Below, piece by piece: positions 26,944 through 35,382 of a stretch of DNA of 64,000 bases. The notes beneath the pieces are model-generated. The model did not search any database. It worked only from the letters and a program-made list of their open reading frames with translations, and was not told the DNA's origin. Positions within the stretch are counted from its first letter, which is position 1. The number at the start of each line of letters is the position of its first letter. The position numbers and the translations under genes were made by a program. The stretch is from Paenibacillus sp. DMB20 (lineage in GTDB: Bacteria > Bacillota > Bacilli > Paenibacillales > Paenibacillaceae): the NCBI RefSeq assembly GCF_000987955.1, contig NZ_LAZU01000021.1, forward strand, positions 310,001 through 374,000, in the 5' to 3' direction.

Positions 26944-28536
26944 ATGGATAACGAGCGAATGACAGACGTCGCCGTCCTAGGCGGCGGGTTGGGCGGATGC
27001 ATGGCCGCATTGGCTGCAGCCAAAATGGGCGTGCGTGTGATCATGACAGAGGAGACGGATTGGCTCGGCGGTCAGCTGACAAGTCAGGCGGTTCCGCCGG
27101 ATGAACATCAGTGGATCGAGGAATTCGGCTGCACAGAGACGTATCGCGAGTTTCGAGACCGGGTGCGTGCTTATTATCGAGAGAACTATCCGATGTCAGA
27201 GGAAGCGAAGAATAATGAACTGCTTAATCCCGGCAACGGTTGGGTAAGCCGCTTATGCCATGAGCCGAAGGTGGCGTTGCGCGTCATCGAGGATATGTTG
27301 GCCCCGTATGTGAACAGCGGCCGTATCACGGTATTGTATCATTTCAGACCAACTGCAGCCTCGGTGAACGAGGATCAGATAGAGAGTGTAACCGTTACAC
27401 ATATAAACACAGGCGAAGAAGTTGTACTAAGGGGATCATACTTCCTCGATGCTACGGAATGTGGAGACGTACTGCCGTTAGCGGGGGTTGAATATGTAAT
27501 AGGCGCGGAATCCAGGCATGAGACAGGGGAGCCGCATGCGCTGGAAGAGGCAAATCCGCTCGATATGCAGTCGATCACCCATGTGTTTGCCCTCGATTAT
27601 GTTGAGGGTGGCGATTTCACGATTGAGAAGCCTGAGCAATATGATTTCTGGCGCAAGTTCGTACCGAAGCATACGAATATTCCGCTGTTAAGCTGGTATG
27701 CGAACGATACGGATGACGTGGAGAAAATGAAGGAGTTCGCCCTGTTTCCAGGCAGCAAGGACGCTTCCGGGCGGGAGCTTCTGTCGCTGTGGACGTATCG
27801 TCGTATCATCGACCCGGCTTTATTTGAGCCTGGGCTATATGAAAGCGACATCACATTGATCAATTGGCCGCAGAACGATTATTTTCTGGGTTCAATTATT
27901 GACGTTCCTGAAGCAGAACGGGAGGAGCATCTGGCGAGTGCTAGACAGTTAAGCCTCTCACTGATCTACTGGCTCCAGACCGAGACGCCTCGTCCGGACG
28001 GAGGGCGAGGGTATCCAGGCATCCGGTTGCGTAAGGATGTACTGGGTACAGAGGACGGACTGGCGAAGTACCCGTATATTCGCGAGTCGCGCCGGATTCA
28101 AGCGATGTATACCATTACGGAGCAGGATGTTAGTAAGGAAATCCGCGGGGAACAAGGGATTCGCCGTTACGATGATAGCGTCGGTGTCGGCAGCTATCAT
28201 CTGGATGTTCACCTGACGACCGTCACGAACCGGACGTTCTATATTCCGAACTATCCGTACGAGATTCCGCTTGGTGCGTTACTGCCGATCCGGGTCAAGA
28301 ATTTGCTTCCCGCTTGTAAAAATATCGGCACCACTCAAATCACGAACGGATGCTACCGCCTTCACCCGACGGAATGGAATATTGGGGAATCGGTCGGTTA
28401 TTTAGCGGCCTATGCGCTACAGAATCAAGTGACGCCGCATGAGGTACACGCCAATTCGGAGCATCTTCAGGCCTATCAAGCGCTGATTCAAAGGCAAGGG
28501 GTCCAAATCCACTGGCCGGACGATCTGGTTCTTTAA
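26944..28536 (+). CDS. FAD-dependent oxidoreductase (FAD_oxidored family)
   Basis: About 530 residues. The N-terminal Rossmann motif VAVLGGGLGGCMAALAAAK, then TEETDWLGGQLTSQ and FLDATECGDVLPLAGVEY, places it in the FAD_oxidored family often labelled 'xanthan lyase' in error. The C-terminal TNGCYRLHPTEWNIGESVG motif is also typical. No signal peptide, so it acts in the cytoplasm, perhaps oxidising a sugar carbon of the imported glycan to allow unusual bond cleavage (inference). Start: ATG 26944 follows a GGAGGAGGAG run; 26959 and 26893 are alternatives. It is the last gene before a long hairpin. Confidence 0.88.
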   Translation: MDNERMTDVAVLGGGLGGCMAALAAAKMGVRVIMTEETDWLGGQLTSQAVPPDEHQWIEEFGCTETYREFRDRVRAYYRENYPMSEEAKNNELLNPGNGWVSRLCHEPKVALRVIEDMLAPYVNSGRITVLYHFRPTAASVNEDQIESVTVTHINTGEEVVLRGSYFLDATECGDVLPLAGVEYVIGAESRHETGEPHALEEANPLDMQSITHVFALDYVEGGDFTIEKPEQYDFWRKFVPKHTNIPLLSWYANDTDDVEKMKEFALFPGSKDASGRELLSLWTYRRIIDPALFEPGLYESDITLINWPQNDYFLGSIIDVPEAEREEHLASARQLSLSLIYWLQTETPRPDGGRGYPGIRLRKDVLGTEDGLAKYPYIRESRRIQAMYTITEQDVSKEIRGEQGIRRYDDSVGVGSYHLDVHLTTVTNRTFYIPNYPYEIPLGALLPIRVKNLLPACKNIGTTQITNGCYRLHPTEWNIGESVGYLAAYALQNQVTPHEVHANSEHLQAYQALIQRQGVQIHWPDDLVL

Positions 28537-28554
28537 CACCGATAGAGTAGAATA

Positions 28555-28605
28555 AATCAGCAGACAGCCACTCTATTGATAATAAAGGGTGGCTGTCTGC
28601 TGATT
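28555..28605 (+). terminator. Long perfect hairpin ending the importer operon
   Basis: A 17 bp perfect stem, AATCAGCAGACAGCCAC (28555-28571) with its complement at 28589-28605. Only a weak T-run follows, so termination efficiency is uncertain. Confidence 0.7.
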
Positions 28606-28737
28606 CTAAGGGAATGGAAGAGTACGTACTGCGCAAGGTGAAGAACCGTCGGAATGCCGTGGATCCCTGTACTGGACCCGCAGAATAGTCTGAATTAACG
28701 TTAAATTGTTAAATTCTATATAATCTGCTTAAAAGTG

Positions 28738-28765
28738 TTTACAAAGAACAGGCATCTGTTATAAT
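28738..28765 (+). promoter_or_regulatory. nanE: Promoter of nanE
   Basis: TTTACA (28738-28743) and TATAAT (28760-28765) are separated by 16 bases, about 110 bases before the nanE start. Confidence 0.7.
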
Positions 28766-28779
28766 TGGAGAAAATAACC

Positions 28780-28809
28780 GATATTAATTTTATATTTGAA
28801 GATAATATC
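28780..28809 (+). promoter_or_regulatory. Candidate operator before nanE
   Basis: An inverted repeat, GATATTA (28780-28786) and TAATATC (28803-28809), lies just downstream of the nanE promoter, where a repressor would block transcription. The RpiR protein encoded two genes later is the natural candidate. Confidence 0.45.
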
Positions 28810-28876
28810 CACTAAAAATGATATTTTCTTTTTGAGCTACATATTACTCAATGAACAGTTTACGGAGGTTTGCACT

Positions 28877-29581
28877 ATGTTACATTCAATTATTCAAACT
28901 TTAAAAGGTGGACTTATTGTTTCCTGTCAAGCTCTTGAGGAAGAACCATTCTACGGAAGTGATTATATGGCCCGCTATGCTCTAGCGGCAGAAATGGGCA
29001 AGGCGGTAGGGATCAGGGCGAATACGCCTCAAGATATTAGAGCGATAAAAAAGGTGACGAATTTGCCGGTTATCGGCTTATGGAAGAAGGAGTATACGGG
29101 TTCTGACGTTTACATAACTCCTACCTTAACAGAGGTTGAAGGTATAATCGCTGCTGGAGCCGAAATTGTCGCTACGGATGCTACATTACGCAATAGGCCG
29201 GACAATGTTCGTCTTGCGGATTTGGTTAAAGAAATAAGGGAGAAGCACCAAGTACTATTAATGGCAGATGTATCTTCTGTAGAAGAAGGAGTAGAGGCGG
29301 AGAGATTGGGTTTTGATCTTATTTCTACTACGCTATCTGGTTATACAGACTACAGCCCGCAGAGTGAGGAACCAGATATTCAATTAGTTGCTGATTTAAG
29401 TCAAATGGTTAGCATTCCCGTATTAGCTGAGGGGAGAATTCATAGTCCTGAACAGACTGTTGAGTGTCTTCGGGCCGGAGCTTACGCAGTTGTAATTGGC
29501 GGAGCCATTACCAGGCCGCAATTGATTACTAAGAAATATACGGATGCTATACTTCAATATCATAACGTTCCTGAAATTTAG
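28877..29581 (+). CDS. nanE: N-acetylmannosamine-6-phosphate 2-epimerase
   Basis: 234 residues, TIM barrel. It converts ManNAc-6-P to GlcNAc-6-P, feeding amino-sugar catabolism. Seen: LKGGLIVSCQALEEEPFYGS at the start, GLWKKEY, GAEIVATDATLRNRP, LLMADVSSVEEG, FDLISTTLSGYT and AEGRIHSP, a full set of NanE family marks including the catalytic Lys region. Start: ATG 28877 after ACGGAGG; the frame extends to 28796 without a better site. It is followed by a ROK kinase and an RpiR regulator, the usual kinase/epimerase pair for ManNAc. No NanA sialate lyase is present. Confidence 0.93.
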   Translation: MLHSIIQTLKGGLIVSCQALEEEPFYGSDYMARYALAAEMGKAVGIRANTPQDIRAIKKVTNLPVIGLWKKEYTGSDVYITPTLTEVEGIIAAGAEIVATDATLRNRPDNVRLADLVKEIREKHQVLLMADVSSVEEGVEAERLGFDLISTTLSGYTDYSPQSEEPDIQLVADLSQMVSIPVLAEGRIHSPEQTVECLRAGAYAVVIGGAITRPQLITKKYTDAILQYHNVPEI

Positions 29582-29629
29582 TCTTTATTATTTTATTTGC
29601 AGCAGCCTTTAAACGAGGAGGTTCTATGG

Positions 29630-30571
29630 TTGGGACATACTGGGGAAGTAGCTATAGGTCTGGATATCGGTGGAACAAATATTAAGTCGGGGATTGTAAA
29701 TGCGGAGGGAGCGGTCATTCACCATTTGAATTGTCCGACGAAGGCAAATGAAGGTGGGGAAGCACTGTTAAATCGAATTGCCGAAATTACGAAGGAATTA
29801 GAAAGGTATTCAAGCAGTCAAGGATGGAAGGTAAAAGGTGTCGGCATAGGGACTGCTGGTCAAGTTAATAGTCGGACAGGCGTTGTAATGGGGGCCACAG
29901 CTAATTTGCCGGGATGGGCCGGAATGGAGCTTGGAAATCGGCTGCATTCCATGACAGGCTTGTCTGTATTGATCGATAACGATGCGAATGCCATGGCATT
30001 CGGCGAAGCGTGGGTAGGGTCTGGCAGACATTGGAACGATTTCATCTGTGTTACCTTGGGAACGGGAGTAGGCGGTTGCCTGATCATTAATCATAGGCCG
30101 TATCAAGGACGGGATGGGTTTGCGGGAGAAATAGGCCATCATGTTATTGAGTACAGTGGTTATCCATGCAATTGCGGAAGAACAGGCTGTTGGGAACAGT
30201 ATGCTTCTGTTACAGGATTGATGAGAATGGTCGAGGAAGCTGGGGCAGAGCTAAAAGGGATTAGTACCGCGGAAAGTATATTTGCATCTGTGCAGGAAGG
30301 AAACGAAGCATCTATTCACGTGCTGAGAAGATATACTCAGTATATTGCTGCTGGTCTGGCTAATATGGTCCATACATTTAATCCAGAGGGGATTGTCATT
30401 GGAGGGGCCATTACTCGGCAAGGCGATTTTTTACTTAATCCGGTTCGTGAAAGTCTGTCGCGCCAGCTGCTTCCTGTTTTTAGGGAGAGGGTTCGGGAAA
30501 TCGAGGTAGTTTCGGCTTCTTTAGGTGATAATGGAGGTGTAGTAGGGGCTGTAGCAGGTTATTTTATTTAA
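29630..30571 (+). CDS. ROK family sugar kinase, probable ManNAc/GlcNAc kinase
   Basis: 313 residues. It phosphorylates an N-acetylated hexosamine with ATP. Seen: the ATP-binding motif GLDIGGTNIKSGIV, IDNDANAMAFGEAWVG with the catalytic Asp, VTLGTGVGGCLI, EIGHH, and the ROK zinc motif around CNCGRTGCWEQYAS. Start: TTG 29630 is 8 bases after GAGGAGG; an ATG in another frame lies inside this spacer and the frame reaches back to 29597. It would make the ManNAc-6-P used by NanE. Confidence 0.9.
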   Translation: MGHTGEVAIGLDIGGTNIKSGIVNAEGAVIHHLNCPTKANEGGEALLNRIAEITKELERYSSSQGWKVKGVGIGTAGQVNSRTGVVMGATANLPGWAGMELGNRLHSMTGLSVLIDNDANAMAFGEAWVGSGRHWNDFICVTLGTGVGGCLIINHRPYQGRDGFAGEIGHHVIEYSGYPCNCGRTGCWEQYASVTGLMRMVEEAGAELKGISTAESIFASVQEGNEASIHVLRRYTQYIAAGLANMVHTFNPEGIVIGGAITRQGDFLLNPVRESLSRQLLPVFRERVREIEVVSASLGDNGGVVGAVAGYFI

Positions 30572-30701
30572 AATTTAATTTACATTATAATGTAACTTGT
30601 TATAGCATACTAGTTTGCCTTTTGAAGGATTTGTGTATATCCTAAATATAGGTTAGTCTACAGTATCATTATTTGTTAGGCAACCTGAAAGGAGAATGGA
30701 T

Positions 30702-31562
30702 TTGTCTAACGAGCAGGGAACGGGAAAGACTTTGTTATCCATAAGAAGTCATTTTAATGGATTAACCAAAACAGAACAAAAAGTTGCAAATTTTATTCTG
30801 GAAAACGCTCAGGATATCATTTATCATTCGGTGACCGAACTTGCAGAGAGAGCGGACGTCGGGGAGACGACGGTGATTCGCTTCTGCCGGAAAATGAAAT
30901 TCCATGGTTTTCAGGATTTTAAATTATCTCTGGCACAAGATTTGGTTAAGCCTTCCGATCGCTTGTATAATGAAGTTACTGAAGAGGATGATGCAGCGAC
31001 TATAAACCGTAAGGTTATATCTATGCATATTGAGACGCTGGAGCAAACTTCGGAACTTATTAGTTCAGATCAGTTGGAGAAGACCATTGATCTATTGACT
31101 GCAGCTAATCATATTCACTTTTTTGGAGTAGGATCTTCAGGATTGACGGCGTTACAGGCCGCGCATAGCTTCACCAGGATTGGCAAGCAAAGCTTCGCTA
31201 AGACAGATACGCACTTTCAGGCTATGACAGCTGCATTAATGCATCCAGGAGATGTAGCTGTTGGGATATCCATTTCGGGAAGCACCAAAGATACGCTGAA
31301 GAACTTAAGCCTAGCCAAGAAAGCGGGCGCCAAAATAGTCGTTATTACCAGTAATGCGCGTTCCCCTATAACCAAACTGGCAGATATCGAACTGTTAATG
31401 GTTGCTAGAGAAAATCCATTACAAGGTAGCTCACTTGTTGCAAAGATATCCCAGCTAGCTGTTATTGATATTTTGAATGTCGGGGTTTCTATAAAAATAA
31501 AGGATGAAGCTCTGAAATACCGCGAGATAACGGCAAAATCAATCTCTGAGAAACTGTATTAA
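30702..31562 (+). CDS. RpiR/MurR-family transcriptional regulator
   Basis: About 286 residues. N-terminal RpiR helix-turn-helix (LTKTEQKVANFILENAQDII, then ELAERADVGETTVIRFCRKM) and a C-terminal SIS domain (HFFGVGSSGLTALQAAHSF, GISISGSTKDTL, GAKIVVITSNARSP) that senses a phosphosugar. It probably represses or activates the adjacent nanE/kinase genes and perhaps the importer, with a hexosamine-6-phosphate as signal. Start: TTG 30702 has the better spacing from AAAGGAG; ATG 30696 is only one base from that site. A terminator follows. Confidence 0.9.
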   Translation: MSNEQGTGKTLLSIRSHFNGLTKTEQKVANFILENAQDIIYHSVTELAERADVGETTVIRFCRKMKFHGFQDFKLSLAQDLVKPSDRLYNEVTEEDDAATINRKVISMHIETLEQTSELISSDQLEKTIDLLTAANHIHFFGVGSSGLTALQAAHSFTRIGKQSFAKTDTHFQAMTAALMHPGDVAVGISISGSTKDTLKNLSLAKKAGAKIVVITSNARSPITKLADIELLMVARENPLQGSSLVAKISQLAVIDILNVGVSIKIKDEALKYREITAKSISEKLY

Positions 31563-31606
31563 TGATAAAATCATTAATTTCAATTATAATTAGTCGATAA
31601 AATGAG

Positions 31607-31636
31607 AAAGCTCCCCATCGTATGGAGAGCTTTTTG
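31607..31636 (+). terminator. Terminator after the RpiR regulator
   Basis: AAAGCTC-CCAT pairs with ATGG-GAGCTTT with one mismatch and is followed by Ts. Confidence 0.8.
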
Positions 31637-31678
31637 CCATTATTGGCAAAGTTGCCAAGCTCAGGGTCTTGCGGGCTG

Positions 31679-31795
31679 GAAATGGGCTACTCCCCTGGAC
31701 AACCGCCTAAGCTCACGGAAGAAGAGCGCAACCAATTAGCCGCTATGCTGGAGCAGAAACAACCAGCTGATTATTTCTTCATAAAACAATCTTGA
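31679..31795 (+). pseudogene. IS630-type transposase fragment
   Basis: A short frame reads EMGYSPGQPPKLTEEERNQL then AAMLEQKQPADYFF, the second winged-helix part of IS630-like transposases. Nothing else of the element is visible. Confidence 0.5.
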
Positions 31796-31902
31796 TAAGA
31801 GGTTCAATATGGATACAGAAAACGGTAGAATATACTGTAATATTTATATCTATTGCGGCAGTATCTAATAGGCTATAAAGAAATAGATTGAGAGGTATAA
31901 AT

Positions 31903-32991
31903 GTGAAAAAATTCTTAAAAATTTTCTCTATTACTATTCTTGTTATTGTAATCGTATCTATAATAGCTTTGCTATTATTTGGACGTAACAACCATAGTAA
32001 TTTATCTGGAAGCGTTTCTGATAAAATCGATCAATATCTGACAAGCGAAAAATTTCAGGGAACCGTCCTAATTGCAAAGGAAGGTGAGGTTTTATTTAAA
32101 AAAGGTTATGGATTGGCAGCCACTGATTTACCTAATAGCCCAAGCACGCTCTATCAGATTGCTTCATTATCTAAAACATTCACTGCCGTAGCAGTCATGC
32201 AACTAGCAGAAAAGGAACTTCTAAACTTAGATAATCCAATTTCGCAATACTTTCCAGGCTTCCCGAATGGAGAGTCTATTACAATAAGTCATCTACTAAG
32301 TCATAGCTCGGGAATTCCGGATTATCTAAAGCCGAATTTCAAATTTGACTACAGCAAAGAATGGAATCCAAATGATATTGTAAAAACCGTTAGCGATTCT
32401 GAATTAGAGTTTACCCCAGGTAAAAGCTTTAGTTATAGTAATACTGGTTATGTGATGTTAGGACTTATTGTTGAAAAAGCCAGCGGACAGTCATATGCAA
32501 ATTACATAAAAGAGCATATTTTTGAACCAAGCAACATGTTGAATTCTATGTTTACGGTTTCGGCTGGTATACCCAAGGCGGAAGGACATGTAAAGGGGAA
32601 AGTCGGACCCTTAATGCATAATTCTGCAGCGTATGCAGCTGGGGATATCATTTCTACAGTTGAAGATTTAGAGCGGTTTGACAGAGCCCTGCGTAATAAT
32701 GTATTGATAAGCAAAGAATCATCAGAACTGATGAGTATGACGCATGCTAAAAAGTTTCCGTCTCAATATGGATATGGATGGTATACGCAAGATGTCATGG
32801 GGAAAAAAGCAGTTGGGCATCCAGGAGGATATCCAAGTGGTTTCCGTCATTATGTTACGCGGCTAATTGACGAGGAATTAACAGTGATCGTTCTTAGCAA
32901 CGAGATGACGGTGAACTCAAAAAGAATCAACCGTAATCTTACATCCATCGTTCTTCAGGAGCCAATTTGGATATGGGAAGAGAAGCTTTAA
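31903..32991 (+). CDS. Membrane-anchored beta-lactamase-like serine hydrolase
   Basis: 362 residues. One N-terminal membrane helix (ITILVIVIVSIIALLLF) followed by an extracellular class C/esterase-type serine hydrolase domain. The active site is complete: SLSK (Ser-x-x-Lys), YSNTGY (Tyr-x-Asn) and HPGGYPSG in place of KTG. Such proteins act as D-aminopeptidases, DD-peptidases or esterases rather than true beta-lactamases; the substrate is unknown. Start: GTG 31903 is 7 bases after GAGAGG; the TTG at 31888 overlaps that site. Single gene with its own terminator. Confidence 0.87.
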   Translation: MKKFLKIFSITILVIVIVSIIALLLFGRNNHSNLSGSVSDKIDQYLTSEKFQGTVLIAKEGEVLFKKGYGLAATDLPNSPSTLYQIASLSKTFTAVAVMQLAEKELLNLDNPISQYFPGFPNGESITISHLLSHSSGIPDYLKPNFKFDYSKEWNPNDIVKTVSDSELEFTPGKSFSYSNTGYVMLGLIVEKASGQSYANYIKEHIFEPSNMLNSMFTVSAGIPKAEGHVKGKVGPLMHNSAAYAAGDIISTVEDLERFDRALRNNVLISKESSELMSMTHAKKFPSQYGYGWYTQDVMGKKAVGHPGGYPSGFRHYVTRLIDEELTVIVLSNEMTVNSKRINRNLTSIVLQEPIWIWEEKL

Positions 32992-33055
32992 TTATAAAAT
33001 AACTCAATATTTTGTTGAATTTAACAAGGGAGAAATCGATTTATTTTTAAGATTT

Positions 33056-33113
33056 AAAGAGTAGCATTAATCCGGGGTGTATAACTTGGATTATCATGTT
33101 ACTCTTTCTTTTT
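33056..33113 (+). terminator. Terminator after the serine hydrolase
   Basis: AAGAGTA and TAATCC segments pair with GGATTA and TACTCTT segments in a long interrupted stem, and a T-rich run follows. Confidence 0.7.
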
Positions 33114-33209
33114 AAATTGCTAGGTCATAACCTGTCGGTTCTTGCGAGATAGATGGAACTGCTCCAAGTTGCTTATAGATATATTCTATTTAAGTAGGGG
33201 AGTTTATCA

Positions 33210-33287
33210 TGGAAATAAGAAAAAGGTTTAGCAGTCAGCTAAAAGGACGTAATATAGGCGGCGCTCTAAAAGGAGACGAAAAATAAA
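33210..33287 (+). CDS. Short basic peptide of 25 residues
   Basis: AGGGGAG is followed 7 bases later by ATG and 25 codons (MEIRKRFSSQLKGRNIGGAL...), very rich in Lys/Arg and Gly. The ribosome site is good, but no homologue comes to mind. It could be a small regulatory peptide or a chance frame. Confidence 0.35.
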
Positions 33288-33311
33288 AGGAAGATAGGAT
33301 GTGGAACTTAC

Positions 33312-33476
33312 ATGAACAACCATTCTAAAGGGAACAATAATAGATTTCTGAATCATGATATTTTATTCGAGGATTCTTGGAAGGATTACGAAGAAAGTTG
33401 CGACCCTGATAACGCAATAGTTGTAGCACCTTCATTCTTGGAATTTTGCAAGCACATTCAAGCAAATCGTAGGTAA
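33312..33476 (+). CDS. 54-residue protein, possible SUKH C-terminal remnant
   Basis: MNNHSKGNNNRF, then DILFEDSWKDYEE and VVAPSFLEFCKHIQANRR. The last part resembles the C-terminal motif (APSFxEF) of SMI1/KNR4-type immunity proteins. The ribosome site is weak. It may be the surviving tail of a lost immunity gene or a small intact one. Confidence 0.4.
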   Translation: MNNHSKGNNNRFLNHDILFEDSWKDYEESCDPDNAIVVAPSFLEFCKHIQANRR

Positions 33477-33589
33477 TAGATGACTGTTTCAAAAACATAT
33501 GGATATTTTTGCAAAATGATCAGATAAATATGATAGATAAGTACGGACGAAAATAGCAAAGAGAGGCAGCGAGCCCCTCTTTCATTTAT

Positions 33590-34969
33590 CTACATTTGAT
33601 TCTCTTCCATCGCTCTAATCGACTCCGCAACCTTAGCCATCATGGAACATTCAATCCGTTTACGGAAAACATCACAACTAAACTCGTAGGTTCCGTTGAT
33701 GGAGCCCGTCGCATGCAGGGCATTGGCAGGGCAGCCGCCGCTACAGTAGAGTTTAGCCCAGCAATCCTGGCATTCCGGCTTCGTGTAGCAGTTGCTCTCT
33801 TTGAATTGGCACTGCAGCTCAGGTCGCGTGATGCCATCCCAGATGTTGCCCATGCTGTACGCTTCATCCCCGACGAACTGGTGGCAAGGGAATAGTTCGC
33901 CCCATGGAGTGACAGCGAGATATTCTGTGCCTGAACCACAGCCCGTGATTCTTTTCTGGATGCAAGGGCCTTCTGAGAGATCCAGCATGTAATGATAGAA
34001 AGTAAAGCCTCTGTCTTGTTCGCTGCGTTCAATCATTTCCTTGGCGAGAATTTCGTATTGGTTATATATCTCCGGAAGATCCTTCTCGGTAAGCGCATAG
34101 GGCTCCCGTGGATCACATATAACGGGTTCCATCGAGATTTTGTCAAAACCAAGATCTGCGATATGGAAGATGTCATTGGTGAAGTCGACATTGTTCCGCG
34201 TATACGTTCCCCGTACATAGTATTCCTGATCCCCGCGCTTTTGGATGAATTCCTTGAACTTCGGCACGATAGAATCATAGCTGCCCTTACCGGTAACGGT
34301 TGTACGCAGCCGATCATGGACCTCTTTTCTTCCATCCAGACTTAAGACGACATTGTACATTTCCTGATTTAAAAACTCGGTGACCTCATCGTTGAGCAGC
34401 ATCCCGTTCGTTGTGAAGGTGAAGCGGAATTTTTTCTTCCATTCCTTTTCCTTGCTTCGTGCATACGCAACAATCTGTTTGACGACTTTCCAAGCCATAA
34501 GCGGCTCCCCGCCGAAAAAGTCTATGTCCAGGTTTCGATGATGGCCCGAATGCTCCAGCAGATAATCGATAGCTCTTTGTCCAACCTCGTAGCTCATGAT
34601 TGCGCGATCGCCATTGTACTTCCCTTGGCTGGCGAAGCAATATTCGCATGACAGATTGCAGGTATGCGCAACATTGAGACAGAGCGCTTTAACATACGTT
34701 TTTCGTTTTTTTAAATCGATGGACAGCTTCTCATACGCATCCTCTGTAAAGAGCTGCCCATTGCTTTTAAGTTCCTCGACCTCTGAGATGGTCTCACGAA
34801 TGCTTTCCTCAGAAAAATGTTTTTCCTTCATTATCGTCAGGATTTGTTCGGGTGTAGCATGCTCATAAAGCGCAATGATCTCATACGCCAGGTCATCAAC
34901 AACATGCACTGAGCCACTATAGGTGTCGATCACGATGTTGAATCCGTTCAGTTGATATTGATGAATCAT
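33590..34969 (-). CDS. scfB: Radical SAM SCIFF peptide maturase
   Basis: 459 residues. It installs thioether cross-links in the SCIFF precursor peptide encoded just upstream. Seen: an N-terminal RiPP-recognition-like region (MIHQYQLNGFNIVIDTYSG), the radical SAM CxxxCxxC motif in CNLSCEYC near residue 115, FFGGEPL and TTNGMLL downstream, and a C-terminal SPASM/Twitch set of cysteines (CGSG, CHQF, CYTKPECQDCWAKLYCSGGC, FSCD) for two more Fe-S clusters. Start ATG 34969 matches the family's usual N-terminus; TTG 34981 sits only one base from AGGAG. Nearly universal in Clostridia, much rarer in Bacilli (family knowledge). Confidence 0.92.
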   Translation of the reverse strand: MIHQYQLNGFNIVIDTYSGSVHVVDDLAYEIIALYEHATPEQILTIMKEKHFSEESIRETISEVEELKSNGQLFTEDAYEKLSIDLKKRKTYVKALCLNVAHTCNLSCEYCFASQGKYNGDRAIMSYEVGQRAIDYLLEHSGHHRNLDIDFFGGEPLMAWKVVKQIVAYARSKEKEWKKKFRFTFTTNGMLLNDEVTEFLNQEMYNVVLSLDGRKEVHDRLRTTVTGKGSYDSIVPKFKEFIQKRGDQEYYVRGTYTRNNVDFTNDIFHIADLGFDKISMEPVICDPREPYALTEKDLPEIYNQYEILAKEMIERSEQDRGFTFYHYMLDLSEGPCIQKRITGCGSGTEYLAVTPWGELFPCHQFVGDEAYSMGNIWDGITRPELQCQFKESNCYTKPECQDCWAKLYCSGGCPANALHATGSINGTYEFSCDVFRKRIECSMMAKVAESIRAMEENQM

Positions 34970-35030
34970 ACTGCGAATCAAGCTCCTTTTTGCCTATAAA
35001 TTGCAGGCGTCTCTCCAGCATGGACAACTT

Positions 35031-35052
35031 CGCCGTCCTTGTAGGGACGGCG
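35031..35052 (-). promoter_or_regulatory. Hairpin between SCIFF peptide and maturase genes
   Basis: CGCCGTCC and GGACGGCG form a perfect 8 bp stem with a 6-base loop in the short gap. It may set a high peptide-to-enzyme ratio by partial termination or mRNA protection. Confidence 0.55.
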
Positions 35053-35066
35053 GTGAGTTTCAATTC

Positions 35067-35216
35067 CTATTTGTTCATTGCGTTTTCACAACGCTGGTTG
35101 GCAACGCCACAGGAAGTCTTACAAGCAGACTGGCAAGATGTCTGGCAAGCGCCGCATCCGCCGTGCTTTACAGTGTCCATCAGTTTGCGCGTACTCAGTG
35201 TTACAATTCTCTTCAT
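35067..35216 (-). CDS. scfA: SCIFF ribosomal peptide precursor (six Cys)
   Basis: 49 residues. The leader part (MKRIVTLSTRKLMDTV) is followed by a core with six cysteines at positions 21, 24, 28, 32, 36 and 43 in the spacing of the 'six cysteines in forty-five residues' family; the core includes CGACQTSC and CKTSCG. GAGGAG lies 9 bases before the ATG. The radical SAM maturase follows on the same strand after about 100 bases. The mature product and its role are unknown. No exporter or protease gene is adjacent. Confidence 0.93.
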   Translation of the reverse strand: MKRIVTLSTRKLMDTVKHGGCGACQTSCQSACKTSCGVANQRCENAMNK

Positions 35217-35382
35217 GATGAAAAACTCCTCTACCATTTCATTAGTTTAACTTGCTGCGTTGAACTATCGTAACAACTATTTTGGATGCATATCAATCAA
35301 AAAGGTCACACATAAACGTACCGTCAGCATTCCACACATGTTGAACGCTGTGCGTTGATAACTCACCCGCCATAAGGAAGAA

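Noticed and set aside
26893..28536. Xanthan lyase
   Set aside because: FAD_oxidored proteins often carry this label, but the Rossmann FAD motif shows an oxidoreductase and no lyase domain is present.
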